Assembly: GCF_030582395.1 (NCBI RefSeq)
Contig: NZ_CP104382.1
Span: 310,001-374,000 of the forward strand
Length of the DNA stretch: 64,000 nucleotides
Reading direction: 5' to 3'
Source: Ralstonia pickettii
GTDB lineage: Bacteria > Pseudomonadota > Gammaproteobacteria > Burkholderiales > Burkholderiaceae
The stretch's first letter is position 1. Each line of letters starts with the position of its first letter. This document shows positions 37,334 through 45,441 of this stretch, piece by piece. The translations under genes were made by a program, and so were the position numbers. The notes under the pieces were generated by a model that saw only the letters and a program-made list of their open reading frames with translations, was not told the DNA's origin and searched no databases.

Positions 37334-38218
37334 ATGTCTCTCCGCGCCTTGAGAACGCTCGTTGCCATCGCCCGCCACCGCACGTTTGCGCGTGCCGGCG
37401 AGGCCATCGCGCTCACGCAGTCGGCTGTCAGCCTGCAGGTGAAATCGCTGGAGGAGGAGTTCAACGTCCGCCTGTTCGATCGCTCGCGGCGCGAGCCCGC
37501 GCTGACAGAAGCCGGCCGCATCGTACTGGCCCAGGCCGAACAGATCCTCGCCCTGTATGACCGCATTCCCGATGCACTGAGCGATGAGAAGGCGCTGGTC
37601 GGGCGGTTGCGCATCGGCGCCATCCAGACGGCGCTGTCGGGGCCGCTGCCCAATGCGTTGCTGGCTCTGCGGACGGCGCATCCAGGCCTGCGCGTGCACG
37701 TGGCCGCCGGCATGTCGGCCGAGCTTGCGCAACGCGTGGCCGATGGTGAGCTGGATGCCGCGATCACGTCGCACCCTGTGCGGCCGCATCCGGCCGAGCT
37801 TGTCTGGACGACGCTGTATGAAGACCGCTTCTGGCTGCTCGCGCCGGCCCAATACGCCGAGCGCGACGCGCGTGTGCTGCTGACCGAGCTGCCGTTCATC
37901 CGCTTCGATGCGCAGGCCTGGGCCGGCCGCATGATCGCTTCCGAACTGCGTCGCCTGGGCGTGCGGGTGCGTGAAGAGATGGTGCTCGACAACAAGGACA
38001 CGATCGTGCGGATGGTGGCCAGCGGATTGGGGGCCGCAGTGGTGGCGCTTTCCGACTCCGAGTTGACGCAATTGCCGCCCATCGCGCGCCTGGCATTCGG
38101 GCAACCGCAATTGCATCGCGCGGTGGTTCTGCTTGAACACCAATCGCGGGCGGCGCAGCGCTTTACCCAGGCGTTGGCCGATGCCGTCGTCGCTTCTGCA
38201 ATGAGAATTTCTCATTGA
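37334..38218 (+). CDS. LysR-family regulator of the adjacent AEC transporter
   Basis: 294 residues. The N-terminal HTH has LRTLVAIARHRTFARAGEAI, ALTQSAVSLQVKSLEEEFNV and LFDRSRREPALTEAG, followed by the effector domain (about 90-290). It ends 146 bp before the AEC-type permease on the same strand. The dyad at 38201-38215 inside its 3' end and the one at 38229-38241 are possible binding sites for permease control. The promoter of the gene itself probably lies in the 99 bp after the SCO stop. Confidence 0.88.
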   Translation: MSLRALRTLVAIARHRTFARAGEAIALTQSAVSLQVKSLEEEFNVRLFDRSRREPALTEAGRIVLAQAEQILALYDRIPDALSDEKALVGRLRIGAIQTALSGPLPNALLALRTAHPGLRVHVAAGMSAELAQRVADGELDAAITSHPVRPHPAELVWTTLYEDRFWLLAPAQYAERDARVLLTELPFIRFDAQAWAGRMIASELRRLGVRVREEMVLDNKDTIVRMVASGLGAAVVALSDSELTQLPPIARLAFGQPQLHRAVVLLEHQSRAAQRFTQALADAVVASAMRISH

Positions 38219-38241
38219 TCGCTGGATAAATAACAATTATT
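38201..38241. promoter_or_regulatory. LysR-type dyads between regulator and AEC permease genes
   Basis: ATGAGAA-t-TTCTCAT (38201-38215) is a perfect dyad with the T-N11-A pattern, lying in the last codons of the LysR gene. AATAA-caa-TTATT (38229-38241) follows 13 bp later. Both are upstream of the permease gene. Protein binding is inferred from the pattern and proximity. Confidence 0.5.
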
Positions 38242-38364
38242 GCTGCTGCGACCGCATGGTAGCTTGGTGGTGTTCCCGTTTTTGCAGAACACCCGCATGC
38301 CGTCCCGGAAGTTTCCCTGCCTCTCGTCCGCAGTGCGGGCACACCGCTGTGCAGGAGCACGGCC

Positions 38365-39318
38365 ATGACCGCTGCCATCCTGCTCTCGCTCGCGCCGGTT
38401 GCCCTTCTGGTGGCGCTTGGCCATTGGCTCAAGCGCTCCGCTTTCATCGCAGAAACCTTCTGGCCGCAGGCTGAGCGGCTCTGCTACTACGTTCTGCTGC
38501 CGTCGCTATTCATGCATGGGCTGGCCACGGCACACATGCGGGCTTTGCCCGTGCTGCCGCTGGTGCTGACGTTGATGGGCGCGACATTGCTGGTGGCCGT
38601 CGCGCTGATGCTGGCCCGTCCGTGGATGCAGGTGGACGGAGCGGCCTTCACCTCGGTATTCCAAGGGGCAGTGCGGTTCAACAACTACGTCGGCGTGTCG
38701 CTCGCCACGGGCCTCTTCGGCGCCAAGGGGATTGCGCTGGCGGCCGTCTGCAACGCGGCGATCGTGCCGACCGTCAATCTGCTGTGCGTGCTCGTTTTTG
38801 CGCGCTATGGGTCGGTGCGGCTCACCGGCCGCGCGCTGGTGCGTCAGATCGTGACGAACCCGCCGGTGGTCGCCTGCTCGCTCGGGATTGCCATGCAGCT
38901 GCTGGGGCTGCAGATGCCTGCGGCCATCGAGCCGGCGGTGCGGGCGCTCGGCCTGGCATCGATGCCGCTGGGCCTGCTGTGCGTGGGCGCTGCGCTGAAC
39001 TTCAGCGGTGTGAGGTCGTGGGCGCAGCCGGTGCTCGTGTCGTCGATCATCAAGTTCCTGGCCATGCCCGTGCTGACGCAGGCTCTTGGCCACGCGCTGG
39101 GCTTGACCGATGCCGCATTGATCGTGGCGCTGCTGTTTCAGGCGCTGCCCACCGCCTCTTCGTCGTACATCATGGCGCGCGAGTTGGGCGGTGATGCGCC
39201 GCTCATGGCCGGCATCACCGCCGCGCAGACGGTGATGGCCGCGGCGGCCATGCCGGCCGTGATGATGCTGCTGGCACTCACACGCGGATTGCCCCAAGGA
39301 TTGCTCTCGGCGCTGTGA
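38365..39318 (+). CDS. AEC-family (auxin efflux carrier-like) permease
   Basis: 317 residues with about ten TM segments. Features of the Mem_trans/AEC family include PSLFMHGLATAHMRALPVLP, FNNYVGVSLATGLFGAKGIA (the broken helix), ALNFSGVRSWAQPVLVSSII and LPTASSSYIMARELGGDAPL. Bacterial members (such as MdcF or MleP) transport malonate, malate and other carboxylates. The LysR regulator encoded upstream probably controls it. Substrate not evident. Confidence 0.88.
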   Translation: MTAAILLSLAPVALLVALGHWLKRSAFIAETFWPQAERLCYYVLLPSLFMHGLATAHMRALPVLPLVLTLMGATLLVAVALMLARPWMQVDGAAFTSVFQGAVRFNNYVGVSLATGLFGAKGIALAAVCNAAIVPTVNLLCVLVFARYGSVRLTGRALVRQIVTNPPVVACSLGIAMQLLGLQMPAAIEPAVRALGLASMPLGLLCVGAALNFSGVRSWAQPVLVSSIIKFLAMPVLTQALGHALGLTDAALIVALLFQALPTASSSYIMARELGGDAPLMAGITAAQTVMAAAAMPAVMMLLALTRGLPQGLLSAL

Positions 39319-39345
39319 GCCGCATGCGTCGTTCGCCTCGATGCG

Positions 39346-40392
39346 CTACAGGTTCACCACATCCAGCATGGCTTGCACAAACGTCTTCGGTGCTTCCTGG
39401 GGCAGGTTGTGCCCGATGCCGCCACCGATGTTCCGGTGCTGGTACTTGCCCGTGAATTTCTTCGCATACGCCGATGGCTCGGGGTGCGGTGCGCCGTTGG
39501 CGTCGCCTTCCATGGTGATGGTCGGCACGGTAATGGCGGGCCCCGTGGCCAGGCGTTGTTCCAGCGCGTCGTACTTTGCTTCTCCCTGCACCAGCCCCAG
39601 GCGCCAGCGGTAGTTGTGGATGACGATATCGACGTGGTCGGGGTTGTCGAAGGCCGTGGCGCTGCGGTCGTACGTGGCGTCGTCAAACTTCCACGTGGGC
39701 GACGCCAGCTTCCAGATCAGGCGGTTGAATTCCTTGCAGTTGGCGGCGTAGCCCTGCGCGCCGCGTTCCGTCGTGAAATAGAACTGGTACCACCACGCAA
39801 ATTCCGCAGCCGGCGGCAGCGGCTTGCGGTTCGCCTCCTGGCTGCCGATCAGGTAGCCGCTCACAGACACCAGCGTCTTGCAGCGTTCCGGCCACAGCGC
39901 CGCGATGATGTCCGCCGTGCGCGCCCCCCAGTCGTATCCGCCAAAGTGCGCCTGCTTGATCTTCAACGCGTCCATGAACGCGATGATGTCGGCGGCCAGC
40001 GCGGCCGGCTGCCCGTTGCGCGGCGTGTCTGCCGAGCGGATGCGCGTCGTGCCGTAGCCGCGCAGGTACGGCACCAGCACGCGATAGCCTGCCGCCGCCA
40101 GCGTGGGCGCGACTTCTGCATAGCTGTAGATGTCGTAGGGCCAGCCATGCAGCAGGATCATCACCGGGCCGTTCTTGGGGCCCAGGTCTGCATAGCCGAT
40201 GTTGAGCACGCCGGCATCGATCTGTTGCAGCGTGCCGAACGGGTTGGCCTGCCCGCTGAGCAGCGTGCTTGCGCTGGAAGACGGTGCCGGTTGCGCCTGC
40301 ACGAGTTCGGCCAGACCGAGATCCAGCACACCAATGCTGGCGATGGTGGTGCCCAGAAGGCGGCGACGGCGGAGGTTGACGGGGTTCGACAT
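39346..40392 (-). CDS. Tat-exported alpha/beta hydrolase, epoxide-hydrolase-like
   Basis: 348 residues. A twin-arginine signal (RRRRLLGTTIASIG) and an AQA-type cleavage region indicate folded export to the periplasm. The core has VMILLHGWPYDIYSYAEVAP (HGWP, oxyanion), VPYLRGYGTTR, and AHFGGYDWGARTADIIAAL, where Asp of GYDWG is the nucleophile. The C-terminal GGGIGHNLPQEAP supplies the catalytic His. An Asp nucleophile in GYDWGAR is typical of epoxide hydrolases and related dehalogenases. It is the second gene after a cupin on the same strand (34-bp gap). Confidence 0.86.
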   Translation of the reverse strand: MSNPVNLRRRRLLGTTIASIGVLDLGLAELVQAQPAPSSSASTLLSGQANPFGTLQQIDAGVLNIGYADLGPKNGPVMILLHGWPYDIYSYAEVAPTLAAAGYRVLVPYLRGYGTTRIRSADTPRNGQPAALAADIIAFMDALKIKQAHFGGYDWGARTADIIAALWPERCKTLVSVSGYLIGSQEANRKPLPPAAEFAWWYQFYFTTERGAQGYAANCKEFNRLIWKLASPTWKFDDATYDRSATAFDNPDHVDIVIHNYRWRLGLVQGEAKYDALEQRLATGPAITVPTITMEGDANGAPHPEPSAYAKKFTGKYQHRNIGGGIGHNLPQEAPKTFVQAMLDVVNL

Positions 40393-40426
40393 GGGGGTTC
40401 TCTCTTTGCGGGGAGGGGACAGCGGG

Positions 40427-40825
40427 TTAATGAACAAGCGTGACCAGCGGCTCACCGGACTTCACGACATACGTCGCCAGTTCCGAGGCCTTGCCGCTGC
40501 CGACATTTCGCGCAGAGTGCGCAACGCCAGCCGGAATGAACAGCGAATCGCCGGTCTTCAGCGTCACGGGGGCCTGGCCCTCAAGTCGATACTCGATCGT
40601 GCCCTGCAGGACGTGGGCGATTTCCTCGCCGGGGTGGACATGCGCGGGGGCAAACGCACGCTCATCAAAATCCACGCGCACTTGCAGGGTTTCGCGGCCG
40701 GGCACGTTCAGGTCGTGATGGACGAGGTCGGTCCGATGCACGCCGGCGGCTTGCGCAAATGCGCTGTGCGCACCCAGCGCGCCTGCGAGGACGAGCAAGG
40801 TTGCGGTCAATCGATTCGGTTGCAT
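40427..40825 (-). CDS. Secreted cupin-domain protein
   Basis: 132 residues. The signal peptide ends AFAQ. The double-stranded beta-helix has AHVHPGEEIAHVLQGTIEY, the cupin motif 1 with two His and a Glu as metal ligands, and IPAGVAHSARN, motif 2 with the third His. It is probably a periplasmic metal-dependent enzyme or ligand-binding protein. The promoter region between it and the repeat-protein gene (40826-41152, 327 bp) holds the phased TTTGTA boxes and no other gene. It leads the two-gene operon with the Tat hydrolase. Confidence 0.87.
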   Translation of the reverse strand: MQPNRLTATLLVLAGALGAHSAFAQAAGVHRTDLVHHDLNVPGRETLQVRVDFDERAFAPAHVHPGEEIAHVLQGTIEYRLEGQAPVTLKTGDSLFIPAGVAHSARNVGSGKASELATYVVKSGEPLVTLVH

Positions 40826-40929
40826 GAGGGCTCCAGTGGTCAACAGTGGTGACGAGGCGGGGTCTTGTTCACCTCGTTTCCAGCATTGGGCGCCCGCGAT
40901 GTATCCGGTCGGTTTCACGATGCCGCCGA

Positions 40930-40985
40930 TTTGTATTGCTTTGTAGCAACGGGCATCGATGCGCAGGGTTTTGTATGCGTTTGTA
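40930..40985. promoter_or_regulatory. Four helically phased TTTGTA boxes
   Basis: TTTGTA begins at 40930, 40940, 40970 and 40980, i.e. spacings of exactly 10, 30 and 10 bp, placing all copies on one face of the DNA. Two of the pairs repeat as a 16-17-bp unit (TTTGTAT-N3-TTTGTA). They lie in the divergent control region of the cupin/hydrolase operon and the small repeat protein. Such direct repeats are typical of response-regulator (OmpR-type) or cooperative dimer binding. No binding protein can be named. Confidence 0.6.
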
Positions 40986-41152
40986 TCCGGCGGCGGCTCC
41001 GGTACATGCCTAGACAAAACGGCAGCACGTCGCTACGTGGCGGATACGTCAGGCGCCTTAAATGCATTCCGTGGCCACGACGCCGGGTCAATGCAAAGCA
41101 CAGCACCGGCAGGCCACGCACTCTCAATCCAACCGTTCAAAGGAAAATGATC

Positions 41153-41404
41153 ATGACCCGCAATCTCGCCAAGACCCTCACCATTGTTGCCCTCGCTGTG
41201 GCTGCCGCCGGCGCGCAAGCCGCTTCGTCAATCGGTGCACGCGATCCGTACACCGAAGGCGCCCGCGCCGTGCAGAGCGCGGTGGATGCCTACACCGAGG
41301 GCGCGCGTTCGTCCGACGTCTATACGGACGGTGCGCGCTCCACCGACATCTACACCGACGGTGCCCGCAGCGCGAACCCGTACTACGACGGCGCGCACGC
41401 CTGA
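41153..41404 (+). CDS. Small secreted protein with repeated Y-T-(E/D)-G-A-R units
   Basis: 83 residues. The signal peptide (about 1-25) ends AQA. The mature part is almost wholly built from the unit (D)xYT(E/D)GAR, copies at about 32-38, 47-53, 57-63, 67-73 and a degenerate YYDGAHA end. Between the units are short serine/aspartate spacers. GGA lies 8 nt before ATG 41153; an in-frame ATG at 41147 is less well spaced. Small DPYTDGA-type proteins are seen in Burkholderiales genomes but have no assigned role. Probably periplasmic or secreted; the acidic Tyr-rich repeats could bind metal or polymer. Function unknown. Confidence 0.7.
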   Translation: MTRNLAKTLTIVALAVAAAGAQAASSIGARDPYTEGARAVQSAVDAYTEGARSSDVYTDGARSTDIYTDGARSANPYYDGAHA

Positions 41405-41462
41405 CGCGGCGGCACCGCGCGACCCATCCCACTGAGAAACGCACAGAGAACAAGGACCCGAC

Positions 41463-42245
41463 ATGTTCAACCGCAAAGCCATCTCCATCGCTGCGCTGGC
41501 ACTTGGCTTGACCGCCAGTACGCCCCTGCTGGCCGCTACGGCAGTCGATGCCGATCAACCTTCCGTCGTGATCGTGCACGGCGCCTTTGCCGATGGATCC
41601 GACTGGGCCAAGGTGATCCCGCTGCTGCAAGCCAAGGGCGTGAAGGTGCAGGCGGTGCAGAACGCGCTGAACTCGCTGGCCGACGACGTGGCCGCCACGC
41701 GCCGCGCCATCGGCAACCAGCCGGGCAAGGTCGTGCTGGTGGGGCACTCATGGGGCGGCACGGTCATCACCGAAGCCGGTGCGGACAGCAAGGTTGCGGG
41801 CCTCGTGTACGTGGCGGCGTTTGCGCCGGACGCCGGCCAGTCGACGGAAGAGGTCGGCAAGGACTACGCGCCCGCGCCGGGCATCGGCAAGCTGGTGGCC
41901 GATCCCAATGGCTATCTGTCACTGCCCGCAGCGGCGCTGGCGAGCGACTTTGCGCAAGACGTGCCGGCAGCGCAGGCGCGCGTGATGGCCGCGACGCAAG
42001 GGCCCATCAAGGCTGCGGCATTTGGCGAGCGCACCACGGTGGCGGCATGGCAGAGCAAGCCGTCGTGGTTCATCGTCAGCGCGCACGACCGCATGATCCA
42101 GCCGGATCTGGAACGCGCCATGGCCAGGAAGATTGGCGCCAAGGTGACGACGCTGCCGACGAGCCACGTCCCGCAGCAGTCGCGGCCGCAGGATGTGGCC
42201 AAGGTGATTCTCGATGCGGTGCACGCGGTCGAGGCGCGCAACTGA
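41463..42245 (+). CDS. Secreted alpha/beta hydrolase (serine type)
   Basis: 260 residues. The signal peptide ends LLAAT. The core has VVIVHGAFADGSDWAKVIPL and VVLVGHSWGGTVITEAGADS, with Ser of GHSWGG as nucleophile. The Asp (DRMIQPD) and His (TSHVPQQSRP) follow in order. The family includes the salicylate/AB-hydrolase_6 type esterases related to plant SABP2 and to bacterial Est proteins. It is 58 bp after the small repeat protein on the same strand, so they may be co-transcribed. Substrate unknown. Confidence 0.87.
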   Translation: MFNRKAISIAALALGLTASTPLLAATAVDADQPSVVIVHGAFADGSDWAKVIPLLQAKGVKVQAVQNALNSLADDVAATRRAIGNQPGKVVLVGHSWGGTVITEAGADSKVAGLVYVAAFAPDAGQSTEEVGKDYAPAPGIGKLVADPNGYLSLPAAALASDFAQDVPAAQARVMAATQGPIKAAAFGERTTVAAWQSKPSWFIVSAHDRMIQPDLERAMARKIGAKVTTLPTSHVPQQSRPQDVAKVILDAVHAVEARN

Positions 42246-42367
42246 GGCTGCGCGTGCTGCCTGCGCGTCAGTTCGGGCGTTGGCCCATGGCGCGCCGGAT
42301 CCTATCTTGTTGGGCCCCGATCCCAACAGGTGCGATCCGCTCTGCCGGATGAACAATGCCGGCGTCT

Positions 42368-43072
42368 TCAGGCGCCGTAGCTGCGCAGCCGATCGAGGTC
42401 GACGACCGTCACGCCGCCGTATTCGAGCCGGACCACGCCATCCTTCTCCAGGGCCTTGAGCGACTGGTTGGCAACTTGGCGCGTCATGCCGGAAAGCAGG
42501 CCGAGTTCTTCCTGCGTGATCTCCAGGTGATCGCCCGCGCCCGGGTAGAGCACCGGGTTGAACAGCGACGCAATGCAACGCGCCAGGCGCGGCGTCACAT
42601 CAAGCAGGCGGTCGTATTCCAGCAGCGCCATGAAGTGCCCGAGCCGCTCGTTGAGCTGCTTGACCAGGAAGCGGTTGAACGCCACGCTGTTTTCCACCAG
42701 CCACATGAAGGTGGCACGGTCCATGAAGGCCATGCGCGTGTCGCGCAGCGCAACGATGTCGTAGCGGCGCGGCTCGTTCTTGAGCACGGTGCCCTCGCCG
42801 AACCAACCGCCGGCCGGCACGCCCGTAAACGTGACGCTGCGCCCCTCGGGCGACACCGTGCCGATCTTGATGAGACCCGTGACCACGCCCGTCCAGCTTT
42901 CCAGCAACGTGTTCTTTGGGCAGATGCAGGCGCCGCGCGCATAGGTTTTCTCAACGATGCCCGCGCACGCGCGGTCCGCTTCGTCCGGGGGCAGATCGAT
43001 CGACCACGCCGCGATATGCGCCAGCCGCGCGCGGCTGATGCCGGGGCGCGAGCTGGGCTCGTCCTCAGCCAC
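42368..43072 (-). CDS. Crp/Fnr-family regulator
   Basis: 234 residues. The cyclic-nucleotide-binding-like beta barrel (about 25-140) contains VVTGLIKIGTVSPEGRSVTF and GGWFGEGTVLKNEPRRYDIV. The C-terminal winged HTH (about 160-230) has ITQEELGLLSGMTRQVANQS. The Cys residues near 36 and 50-52 do not form the FNR cluster pattern, so it is not an obvious oxygen sensor. It ends the operon with HCCA isomerase and CoA-transferase genes and overlaps the isomerase gene by 8 nt (43065-43072). A role in regulating aromatic or oxoacid degradation is likely. Confidence 0.85.
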   Translation of the reverse strand: MAEDEPSSRPGISRARLAHIAAWSIDLPPDEADRACAGIVEKTYARGACICPKNTLLESWTGVVTGLIKIGTVSPEGRSVTFTGVPAGGWFGEGTVLKNEPRRYDIVALRDTRMAFMDRATFMWLVENSVAFNRFLVKQLNERLGHFMALLEYDRLLDVTPRLARCIASLFNPVLYPGAGDHLEITQEELGLLSGMTRQVANQSLKALEKDGVVRLEYGGVTVVDLDRLRSYGA

Positions 43073-43700
43073 GTTGAATGCCCACCGGCAACGTGCTCAC
43101 GCGCTGCACTTCGGGCGTGGAGAGCCAGTCGGCGCGCAAGCTTTGCAGGAACATGGCGGTCGCATCTTCACCCCAGAACAGCTCGCCTTCGTGCACCAGG
43201 GTGGGCACCCCGAACACGCCGAGGGCGATGGCCGCATCGGTGTGCGCACGCAGGGCATCTTTCACGGCGGGTTGTTCGACGGCGGCCGCGCCCTCTGCAA
43301 AGCCCACCGCCTCGCACAGCGCGGCAAAACCTTCTGGCGATGCCACATCGTTGCCGTCGCGCCAGATATGCCGGAACACCGCCCGCACGGCATCGAGCGA
43401 GCCGCCCATTGCAATCGTCAGCCGCAGCGCCTTGATCGGGTTGAACGGGTGGGCGGGCGGCATGCGAAACGGAATGCCGAGCTGCTGCGCGCGAAACAGC
43501 GCATGCCGGTACGTGAACACGCGCTTGGCTCCGATCTCCGCCGGGCCTTTCTGCCCCCAGTGATGCAGGATCGCGCCAAGCACGAGCGGCCGGGGGCGGA
43601 TGACGATGTCGTTGGCCTGCTGCAGCGCGTCGAACTGTTCGAGCTGCAGATAGGCAAACGGCGAGATGACATCGAAGAACCAATCGACGGTGGCGGGCAT
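43065..43700 (-). CDS. 2-hydroxychromene-2-carboxylate isomerase family (DsbA/GST-kappa fold)
   Basis: 211 residues. The N-terminus VDWFFDVISPFAYLQLEQFD has the SPFAY glutathione-binding signature of the family. Later AHPFNPIKALRLTIAMGGSL and FGVPTLVHEGELFWGED (cis-Pro loop GVPT) agree. These enzymes isomerise 2-hydroxychromene-2-carboxylate to trans-o-hydroxybenzylidenepyruvate in naphthalene degradation, but many homologues outside such pathways have other glutathione-dependent roles. Context with a CoA-transferase supports an aromatic or alkyl-acid degradation unit. Confidence 0.88.
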   Translation of the reverse strand: MPATVDWFFDVISPFAYLQLEQFDALQQANDIVIRPRPLVLGAILHHWGQKGPAEIGAKRVFTYRHALFRAQQLGIPFRMPPAHPFNPIKALRLTIAMGGSLDAVRAVFRHIWRDGNDVASPEGFAALCEAVGFAEGAAAVEQPAVKDALRAHTDAAIALGVFGVPTLVHEGELFWGEDATAMFLQSLRADWLSTPEVQRVSTLPVGIQRG

Positions 43701-43709
43701 GCAGTCTCC

Positions 43710-44384
43710 TCAGGCGGCGCGCATCTGCAGCAGTGGCGCCAGCGTGAAGGGCGCTGCTGTCATCGCGCGAATGTCATCGAGTGTCGCATGCGAGAGGATT
43801 TCACGCAGCACCAGCCCCGCGTCCGTCACGTCGAATACGGCGTGCTCCGTGACGATGACTTTCACACAGCGCCGGCCTGTGAGCGGCAGCGTGCAGCGCG
43901 GCAGGATCTTGGAGTTGCCGTGTTTGTCGGTGTGCGCCAGCGCGGCAATCACCTTGCGTGTGCCGTGGCAGAGGTCCATCGCCCCGCCAATGCCGGGCCA
44001 CCATTTGCCGTTGCGATCGCATGCCCAGTTGGCGAGGTTGCCCAGCGCATCCACTTGCAACGCGCCGAGGATCGTCACGTCGATGTAGCCATTGCGCATC
44101 GCACCGAGCGACGTAGCAAGGTCCATGAGCGCCGCGCCGGGCATCAGGGTGATGGGTTCGCAACCGGCGTTGGTGAAGTCGCTGTCGATGGCGTCCAGCG
44201 GCGGGCGTCCGCCAAAGCCGAAGGCGCCGTTTTCGGTATGGAAGATGACGCCGGCATTGGCGTCCAGGTAGTTGGCCGTGAGCGTGGGGATCCCCAGGCC
44301 CAGGTTGACGACTTCGCCGGCGCGCAGTTCCAGCGCGCAGCGGGCGGCAATGCGTTGCTTGGGCGTTTCGGGCAGGGCTTGCAT
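43710..44384 (-). CDS. 3-oxoacid CoA-transferase subunit B
   Basis: 224 residues. It has the beta-subunit N-terminal IAARCALELRAGEVVNLGLG, then FHTENGAFGFGG with Glu as the residue that forms the covalent CoA thioester. The late VKVIVTEHAVFDV also fits. With the subunit A encoded 29 bp upstream it forms the heterodimeric class I CoA-transferase that moves CoA from succinyl- or acetyl-CoA to an oxoacid. The downstream isomerase and Crp genes lie in the same operon. Substrate: oxoadipate, acetoacetate or a related acid; not decidable from sequence alone. Confidence 0.9.
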   Translation of the reverse strand: MQALPETPKQRIAARCALELRAGEVVNLGLGIPTLTANYLDANAGVIFHTENGAFGFGGRPPLDAIDSDFTNAGCEPITLMPGAALMDLATSLGAMRNGYIDVTILGALQVDALGNLANWACDRNGKWWPGIGGAMDLCHGTRKVIAALAHTDKHGNSKILPRCTLPLTGRRCVKVIVTEHAVFDVTDAGLVLREILSHATLDDIRAMTAAPFTLAPLLQMRAA

Positions 44385-44413
44385 GGCGGTCTCCCTCGTT
44401 GTGGGTCTGACGA

Positions 44414-45175
44414 TCACGCTTCGGCGGCGGGCAGGCGGCCGAGCTTCGTCCAGTGGTGCCTGTAAAGCGCATGCTGGTCATCCAGCGACAGCCCTTGCAC
44501 CACCGCATTGACGAACACACCCGGGCAGCCCACGCGCTCGGGCGGAATCGTGCCCACTTCGACGATCTCGTTCACCTCGACGATGGTGTAGTCGCCGGCC
44601 ATGGCGATGTCGCGCTGGTTCTGCAGTGCCGTGCCGCGAAACTCCACGTTGCCGAAGGTATCGGCGCGCCAGCCCTTGATGATCGACACGTCGGCGCGCA
44701 GGGGCGGCTCCACGAAGCAGGTCGTGCCGTCGACGGTGAGCGTCTGCTTGGGCGCGCCGCGCTTGGGGAACATCCCGGGCTGGTCGAGGATGCCCACGCC
44801 CACCGGCACGAGGGCGCCGCCCAGGCCCAGCGCTCCCGCACGCACTTTCTCGGCCCAGGTGCCCATCGGAAAGAACTCGGCCACGCGCACGGAGTCGGTC
44901 AGGTAAGCCTGCGTCGATTCGTCCGTCGTGCCGACGTGCGTGCCGATGAACTCGGCCAGTTGGCCCGAACTGAACAGTCGGGCTTTGAGAAAACCGCCGC
45001 GCAGGCCCGGCGTGTTGGTGATGAGCGTCAGTTGCCCGATGCCGCTGGCGAGCAGCGCCTCGATGCAGCAGGCCGGCTCGCCGGCGCCCACGAATTCGCC
45101 CAGCATCAGGCGGCTGCCGCTGCGGACGTGGGCGATGGCCTCGTCCACGGAAAGGACCTTGTTGGCGTAGCGCAT
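44414..45175 (-). CDS. 3-oxoacid CoA-transferase subunit A
   Basis: 253 residues. The alpha-subunit features are KVLSVDEAIAHVRSGSRLML, GEFVGAGEPACCIEALLASG and LTLITNTPGLRGGFLKARLF. It is the first gene of the four-gene minus-strand operon (A, B, isomerase, Crp). The start at 45175 has GGAGACACCC ahead of it on the minus strand; longer in-frame sequence is basic and unlikely. The promoter must lie in the 266-bp gap to the Kef-type gene, which also carries a CCCTTT microsatellite. Confidence 0.9.
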   Translation of the reverse strand: MRYANKVLSVDEAIAHVRSGSRLMLGEFVGAGEPACCIEALLASGIGQLTLITNTPGLRGGFLKARLFSSGQLAEFIGTHVGTTDESTQAYLTDSVRVAEFFPMGTWAEKVRAGALGLGGALVPVGVGILDQPGMFPKRGAPKQTLTVDGTTCFVEPPLRADVSIIKGWRADTFGNVEFRGTALQNQRDIAMAGDYTIVEVNEIVEVGTIPPERVGCPGVFVNAVVQGLSLDDQHALYRHHWTKLGRLPAAEA

Positions 45176-45358
45176 GGGGTGTCTCCTTGGTGCCGCCCTG
45201 GGCGAGCGGGTCTGCGGCGCAGTGTAGGAGCGGTGTTTCTGCCGCGATGTCTTCTGCATGACATTTGCTCCGTAAGGTTTCGCAAAGGGCAATCCTTATA
45301 GTTGTGACGCAATGTGAACAAATGGGCGCCGCTGTTGTCGCACCAGGGCCGGCCCGGC

Positions 45359-45403
45359 CCCTTTCCCTTTCCCTTTCCCTTTCCCTTTCCCTTTCCCTTT
45401 CCC
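45359..45403. repeat. CCCTTT hexanucleotide microsatellite
   Basis: Seven perfect CCCTTT units plus CCC fill 45359-45403, between the divergent CoA-transferase and Kef-type genes and 38-82 bp before the latter's ATG. The unit is 6 bp, so copy-number changes keep any reading frame but change promoter spacing. A long in-frame extension of the Kef gene would translate it as a Leu-Ser run, which looks non-genuine. Confidence 0.9.
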
Positions 45404-45441
45404 GCTCTTCCGTCTCTGAACCCGTCCCTTTCCACGAACGC

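Noticed and set aside
36545..38236. 563-codon open frame on the minus strand opposite nirV, SCO and LysR
   Set aside because: Spans three recognisable genes in opposite orientation with low-complexity basic composition.
42356..44465. Open frames on the plus strand opposite the Crp/isomerase/CoA-transferase operon
   Set aside because: Shadow frames of four well-supported minus-strand genes.
45265..45441. N-terminal extension of the Kef-type antiporter with a Leu-Ser run
   Set aside because: It translates the CCCTTT microsatellite and has no membrane or family similarity.
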